From the NCBI GenBank assembly GCA_045534635.1, contig JAZSKB010000013.1, positions 1 through 26,626 of the forward strand: 26,626 nucleotides of DNA, in the 5' to 3' direction. The number at the start of each line of letters is the position of its first letter. Positions within the stretch are counted from its first letter, which is position 1. Positions 23,948 to 26,626 of this stretch are shown here, piece by piece. The notes beneath the pieces were generated by a model. The model was not told where the DNA came from, made no database searches, and saw only the letters and a program-made list of their open reading frames with translations. The stretch comes from UBA1205 sp045534635 (GTDB lineage Bacteria > Bacteroidota > Bacteroidia > Bacteroidales > WCHB1-69). The translations under genes were made by a program, and so were the position numbers.

Positions 23948-25804
23948 TTATGCAGTTAAATCTTCTTCAAAACGAAGGTTGTCAATAATAAAATTTTGTC
24001 TATCTGCTGTATTTTTGCCCATATAATAAGATAAAATATCTTCAATGGGAGTATTTTTGCTTAGCACAACAGGGTCTAAGCGGATGTTTTTACCAATAAA
24101 ACTCTTAAATTCAGGTGGAGAAATTTCTCCTAACCCTTTAAAACGGGTTACTTCTAATTTTCCAGACATTGAATTCATCACTTGATTGCGTTCTTCTTCC
24201 GAATAACAATATCGTGTTTCTTTTTTGTTACGAACTCTAAACAATGGTGTTTGCAAAATATATACATGTCCATTGCGAATTAGTTCTGGGAAAAATTGCA
24301 TAAAAAAGGTTAACAACAATAATCGAATGTGCATTCCGTCAACATCGGCATCGGTTGCAATAACAATTTTATTGTAACGCAAATTGTCCAAACCTTCTTC
24401 TATATCAAGGGCGGCTTGTAACAAATTAAACTCATCGTTTTCGTAAACGATACGTTTAGTTTGTCCATAAGAATTGAGGGGTTTTCCTCTTAAAGAAAAA
24501 ACTGCCTGATAATCTGCATTTCTTGATTTGGTAATAGAACCAGAAGCAGAATCTCCTTCGGTAAGAAAAATTGTAGTGTCTAAACGCAAATCGTTTTCTT
24601 TATCTTTTATGTTATCGGTAAGGTGTACATGACAATCTCTAAGTTTTTTATTAACAAGACTGACTTTTTTGGCACCTTCTTTCGATTTCTTTTTTAGACT
24701 GGCAATTTCTTTTCTTTCTTTTTCTGCTTCTAATATTTTTTGTTGCCAGATATTAGCAACTTCTGGATTCATGTGCAGATAATTATCTAAAAGACGGCAA
24801 ACCATATCATTGACATACCAACGTACTGTAGGACCACCTTCTTTCATATCGGCGGAACCTAATTTTGTTTTGGTTTGTCCTTCAAATTGAGGTTCTTGTA
24901 TTCGTAAACTTAATGCAGCATGTATAGATTGACGAATATCAGATGCATCGTAATCTTTTTTGAAGTATTCGCGAGCACATTTTACCAAAGCTTCTCGCAA
25001 TGCGTTTTGATGTGTTCCTCCGTGTATAGTATATTGACCATTTACAAATGTGTAATATTCTTCGCTACTACCTCTTTCTGTTTGAGTAAGAGCAAGTTCA
25101 AATTGTCCTTCCATTAAATGGATAATTGGGAATGCTATTTTGGTATTGATATTTTGTTGGAGCAAATCCAATAAACCATTTTTAGATAAATAACGTTGAC
25201 CATTGCAGATAAGTGTTAATCCTCTATTGAGATATGCGTAATTCCAAAGCATTTTTTCAACAAATTCAGAATAAAAGGAATATTCTCCGAATATTTTTTC
25301 ATCGTTGTCAGGTGTAAAAGTGATAATGGTGCCGTTAGGTTCTGAGGTATCTGCGATTGGAAATTCTTGTGTAAGAATTCCTTTTGAAAATTCAGCAATT
25401 TTTGTTTTGCCCTCTCGAATCGATTGTACACGAAAATAACTCGATAGTGCATTAACGGCTTTGGTTCCTACGCCATTCATTCCCACCGATTGTTGAAACG
25501 ATTCTGTATCGTATTTGCCACCGGTATTCATTTTTGATACACTATCAACAGTTTTTCCTAAAGGAATACCTCGACCATAATCGCGAACAACTATTTGGTT
25601 TTCTTTGATAGTTATTTCTATTATTTTTCCACAACCTTGGTTAAATTCATCAATGGAATTATCAATAACTTCTTTTAAGAGAATATAAATACCATCATCG
25701 TGAGAAGAACCATCTCCCAAACGTCCTACGTACATTCCAGGGCGTCTTCGAATGTGTTCTTGCCACTCTAACGTGATAATATTGTCTTCACTATAATTAC
25801 TCAT
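23948..25804 (-). CDS. parE: DNA topoisomerase IV subunit B
   Basis: This 618-residue type IIA topoisomerase subunit provides the ATPase and TOPRIM domains that, with ParC, unlink daughter chromosomes. ATP-site motifs are EVIDNSIDEF (45-54), RDYGRGIP (74-81) and GMNGVGTKAVNAL (108-120). The transducer lysine region EPQFEGQTKTKL is at 304-315. TOPRIM residues are in EGDSASG (416-422) and TDADVDG (484-490), with RFKGLGE at 554-560. The opening LEWQEHIRRRPGMYVG and DGIYILLKEVIDN favour the ParE branch of Bacteroidota over GyrB. A short leader and a -7 box at 25823-25830 place the start at ATG 25804. It is the first gene of the long same-strand run. Confidence 0.92.
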   Translation of the reverse strand: MSNYSEDNIITLEWQEHIRRRPGMYVGRLGDGSSHDDGIYILLKEVIDNSIDEFNQGCGKIIEITIKENQIVVRDYGRGIPLGKTVDSVSKMNTGGKYDTESFQQSVGMNGVGTKAVNALSSYFRVQSIREGKTKIAEFSKGILTQEFPIADTSEPNGTIITFTPDNDEKIFGEYSFYSEFVEKMLWNYAYLNRGLTLICNGQRYLSKNGLLDLLQQNINTKIAFPIIHLMEGQFELALTQTERGSSEEYYTFVNGQYTIHGGTHQNALREALVKCAREYFKKDYDASDIRQSIHAALSLRIQEPQFEGQTKTKLGSADMKEGGPTVRWYVNDMVCRLLDNYLHMNPEVANIWQQKILEAEKERKEIASLKKKSKEGAKKVSLVNKKLRDCHVHLTDNIKDKENDLRLDTTIFLTEGDSASGSITKSRNADYQAVFSLRGKPLNSYGQTKRIVYENDEFNLLQAALDIEEGLDNLRYNKIVIATDADVDGMHIRLLLLTFFMQFFPELIRNGHVYILQTPLFRVRNKKETRYCYSEEERNQVMNSMSGKLEVTRFKGLGEISPPEFKSFIGKNIRLDPVVLSKNTPIEDILSYYMGKNTADRQNFIIDNLRFEEDLTA

Positions 25805-25822
25805 TTCTTTTTTTTATATATG

Positions 25823-25830
25823 CAAAAATA
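25823..25830 (-). promoter_or_regulatory. -7 box (TATTTTTG) before parE
   Basis: On the minus strand TATTTTTG followed by CA lies 18 bases upstream of the parE ATG and matches TAnnTTTG. It is the likely main promoter of the parE-ruvB-pssA-polysaccharide run. No -33 TTTG at normal spacing; one occurs 12 bases upstream. Confidence 0.6.
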
Positions 25831-25892
25831 GACAATTTTCTTCAAATAAAAAATAGTTATTTTATCAATTTTGTAACACTTTTTTGTTGATT

Positions 25893-26345
25893 TCAATTTG
25901 CTTGATTGAGGACAAATTCTCCAGAAGCAGGGATTTTCTTTTCATCTATGAAAACATCTCCCGTAAAAATTCCTCTGATGATTGTTTTTTCATCTATTTC
26001 TTGGTATTGACCCCGTATTTTTATGATGTTAAGTGTTTGTCCTTTACTATTGTTGGGGTCGTAAACATTGCTAAATCCAATGGCTCCAACAATAGAATCG
26101 TTATCAATTTTTTGAAGAGTTGAACTTGTATTATTATTCATCTCTTGGATAACGATTTTGTTTTTTGTGTTTTGGGTAATTTTAAATTTATAAGTGGTTG
26201 AAATTTCTGCTTTTGTATTGTTGTAATTATATGTTCCTGAAAATGTTCCAATATAATTTCCAAGTTGTGGAGATTTTTTACAAGACATTATAAACATAGC
26301 AACAAAAGCCAGAATACATAGTATTAAAATATTTTGTTTTTTCAT
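25893..26345 (-). CDS. Small predicted lipoprotein of unknown function
   Basis: This 150-residue protein has a signal peptide with a lipobox ending in Cys22 (FIMSC), followed by KKSPQ, so it is probably lipid-anchored to the outer membrane. The mature part is short, rich in Asn, Thr, Lys and Ile with alternating hydrophobic residues (for example TTYKFKITQNTKNKIVIQE), suggesting an all-beta, lipocalin-like or small barrel fold. I do not recognise a named family. It has its own promoter at 26376-26383 and lies 88 bases upstream of parE on the same strand, so it may also be read into parE. Divergent to it is the gene that begins at 26585. Confidence 0.8.
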   Translation of the reverse strand: MKKQNILILCILAFVAMFIMSCKKSPQLGNYIGTFSGTYNYNNTKAEISTTYKFKITQNTKNKIVIQEMNNNTSSTLQKIDNDSIVGAIGFSNVYDPNNSKGQTLNIIKIRGQYQEIDEKTIIRGIFTGDVFIDEKKIPASGEFVLNQAN

Positions 26346-26375
26346 AAAGGCAAAAAGTTAATAATTATGATTTTG

Positions 26376-26383
26376 CAAAGATA
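26376..26383 (-). promoter_or_regulatory. -7 box (TATCTTTG) of the lipoprotein gene
   Basis: On the minus strand TATCTTTG followed by GCAAAA lies 30 bases before ATG 26345. The block around it is nearly the same as that at 15628-15635. Confidence 0.65.
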
Positions 26384-26474
26384 GCATTTTTTTATCACTT
26401 TTTAAATTGAAATATAAATTTATAAAAAAAGAAAAAAAAATTTCATTTTCTTTTTTTTGTAAAAAAAAATATGT

Positions 26475-26482
26475 TACCTTTG
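26475..26482 (+). promoter_or_regulatory. -7 box (TACCTTTG) of the gene at the right edge
   Basis: TACCTTTG followed by CG fits TAnnTTTG. A TTTG ends 15 bases upstream (26459), a little closer than usual. The leader to ATG 26585 is about 95 bases, long for this window, and includes GGAGGAAGCCGAAAATTCC with a weak 4-bp stem. Confidence 0.55.
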
Positions 26483-26584
26483 CGAAAAATTTGGGAGGAA
26501 GCCGAAAATTCCAAAAAAGTTAAGAGAGTAGGTGTGAAAGTTATAACGTTGAATTTAAAATTTGTTAAATTAAAAAATTAAATT

Positions 26585-26626
26585 ATGAGAGATTTTTTTA
26601 TGAGGAAAACTTATTTCCTATTATGT
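26585..26626 (+). CDS. Start of a gene cut by the window edge, probably exported
   Basis: Fourteen codons are present: MRDFFMRKTYFLLC. The second Met begins MRKTYFLLC, a basic residue pair followed by hydrophobic residues, the usual opening of a signal peptide, so the start could be 26585 or 26600. The promoter at 26475-26482 supports transcription to the right. The product cannot be named. Confidence 0.45.
   Translation, partial: MRDFFMRKTYFLLC

Overview
The window looks like a chromosomal segment of a strict or near-strict anaerobe of the Bacteroidota, probably Bacteroidales. Evidence: very AT-rich DNA; repeated TAnnTTTG (-7) promoter boxes and few Shine-Dalgarno sequences; a truncated protein ending in what reads as a type A type IX secretion (T9SS) sorting tail; an S46 dipeptidyl-peptidase, a family typical of this phylum; one-polypeptide pyruvate:ferredoxin oxidoreductase; and lipoproteins with short lipoboxes. 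No rRNA, tRNA, CRISPR array or intact insertion sequence is visible.

Layout, left to right. (1) 1-68: last codons of a putative T9SS cargo protein, then a terminator. (2) 354-3911 (+): nifJ/PFOR with its own terminator. (3) 3971-6554: a loose accessory region with a decayed IS30-type transposase start, a stand-alone GIY-YIG/NUMOD1 protein, a roughly 137-bp hairpin element with inverted ends, and an unrecognised membrane protein. (4) 6555-8699 (+): a secreted S46 dipeptidyl-peptidase of the DPP7 type. (5) 8740-10368: a divergent pair, a secreted esterase (-) and a membrane-anchored unknown protein (+), each with a one-base frameshift in an A/T homopolymer near its 5' end. (6) 10369-10570: an intergenic hairpin region with a good promoter match, a possible small RNA. 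(7) 10571-25804 (-): a long run of same-strand genes, read from high to low coordinates: parE, ruvB, pssA, then a Wzx/Wzy-type polysaccharide cluster (Wza-like exporter, Wzc-like tyrosine kinase, rfbC, flippase, polymerase, acetyltransferase, second flippase, two GT4 and one GT2 glycosyltransferases). (8) 25893-26345 (-): a small lipoprotein, with a divergent promoter and the first codons of another gene at the right edge.

The polysaccharide genes make functional sense together. Glycosyltransferases and the acetyltransferase would build and decorate a lipid-linked repeat unit, flippases move it across the inner membrane, the polymerase links units, the kinase/co-polymerase sets chain length, and the outer-membrane lipoprotein exports the product. 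RfbC points to a deoxyhexose such as rhamnose, but the other dTDP-sugar genes are not in the window. An internal promoter at 15628-15635 could express the last five genes separately.

I found no clear undescribed enzyme system. The most unusual signals are the hairpin element at 5140-5276 and its partial look-alike at 10442-10553, the paired homopolymer frameshifts at 9524-9530 and 9833-9841, the GIY-YIG/NUMOD1 protein beside a transposase fossil, and two different flippases in one cluster.
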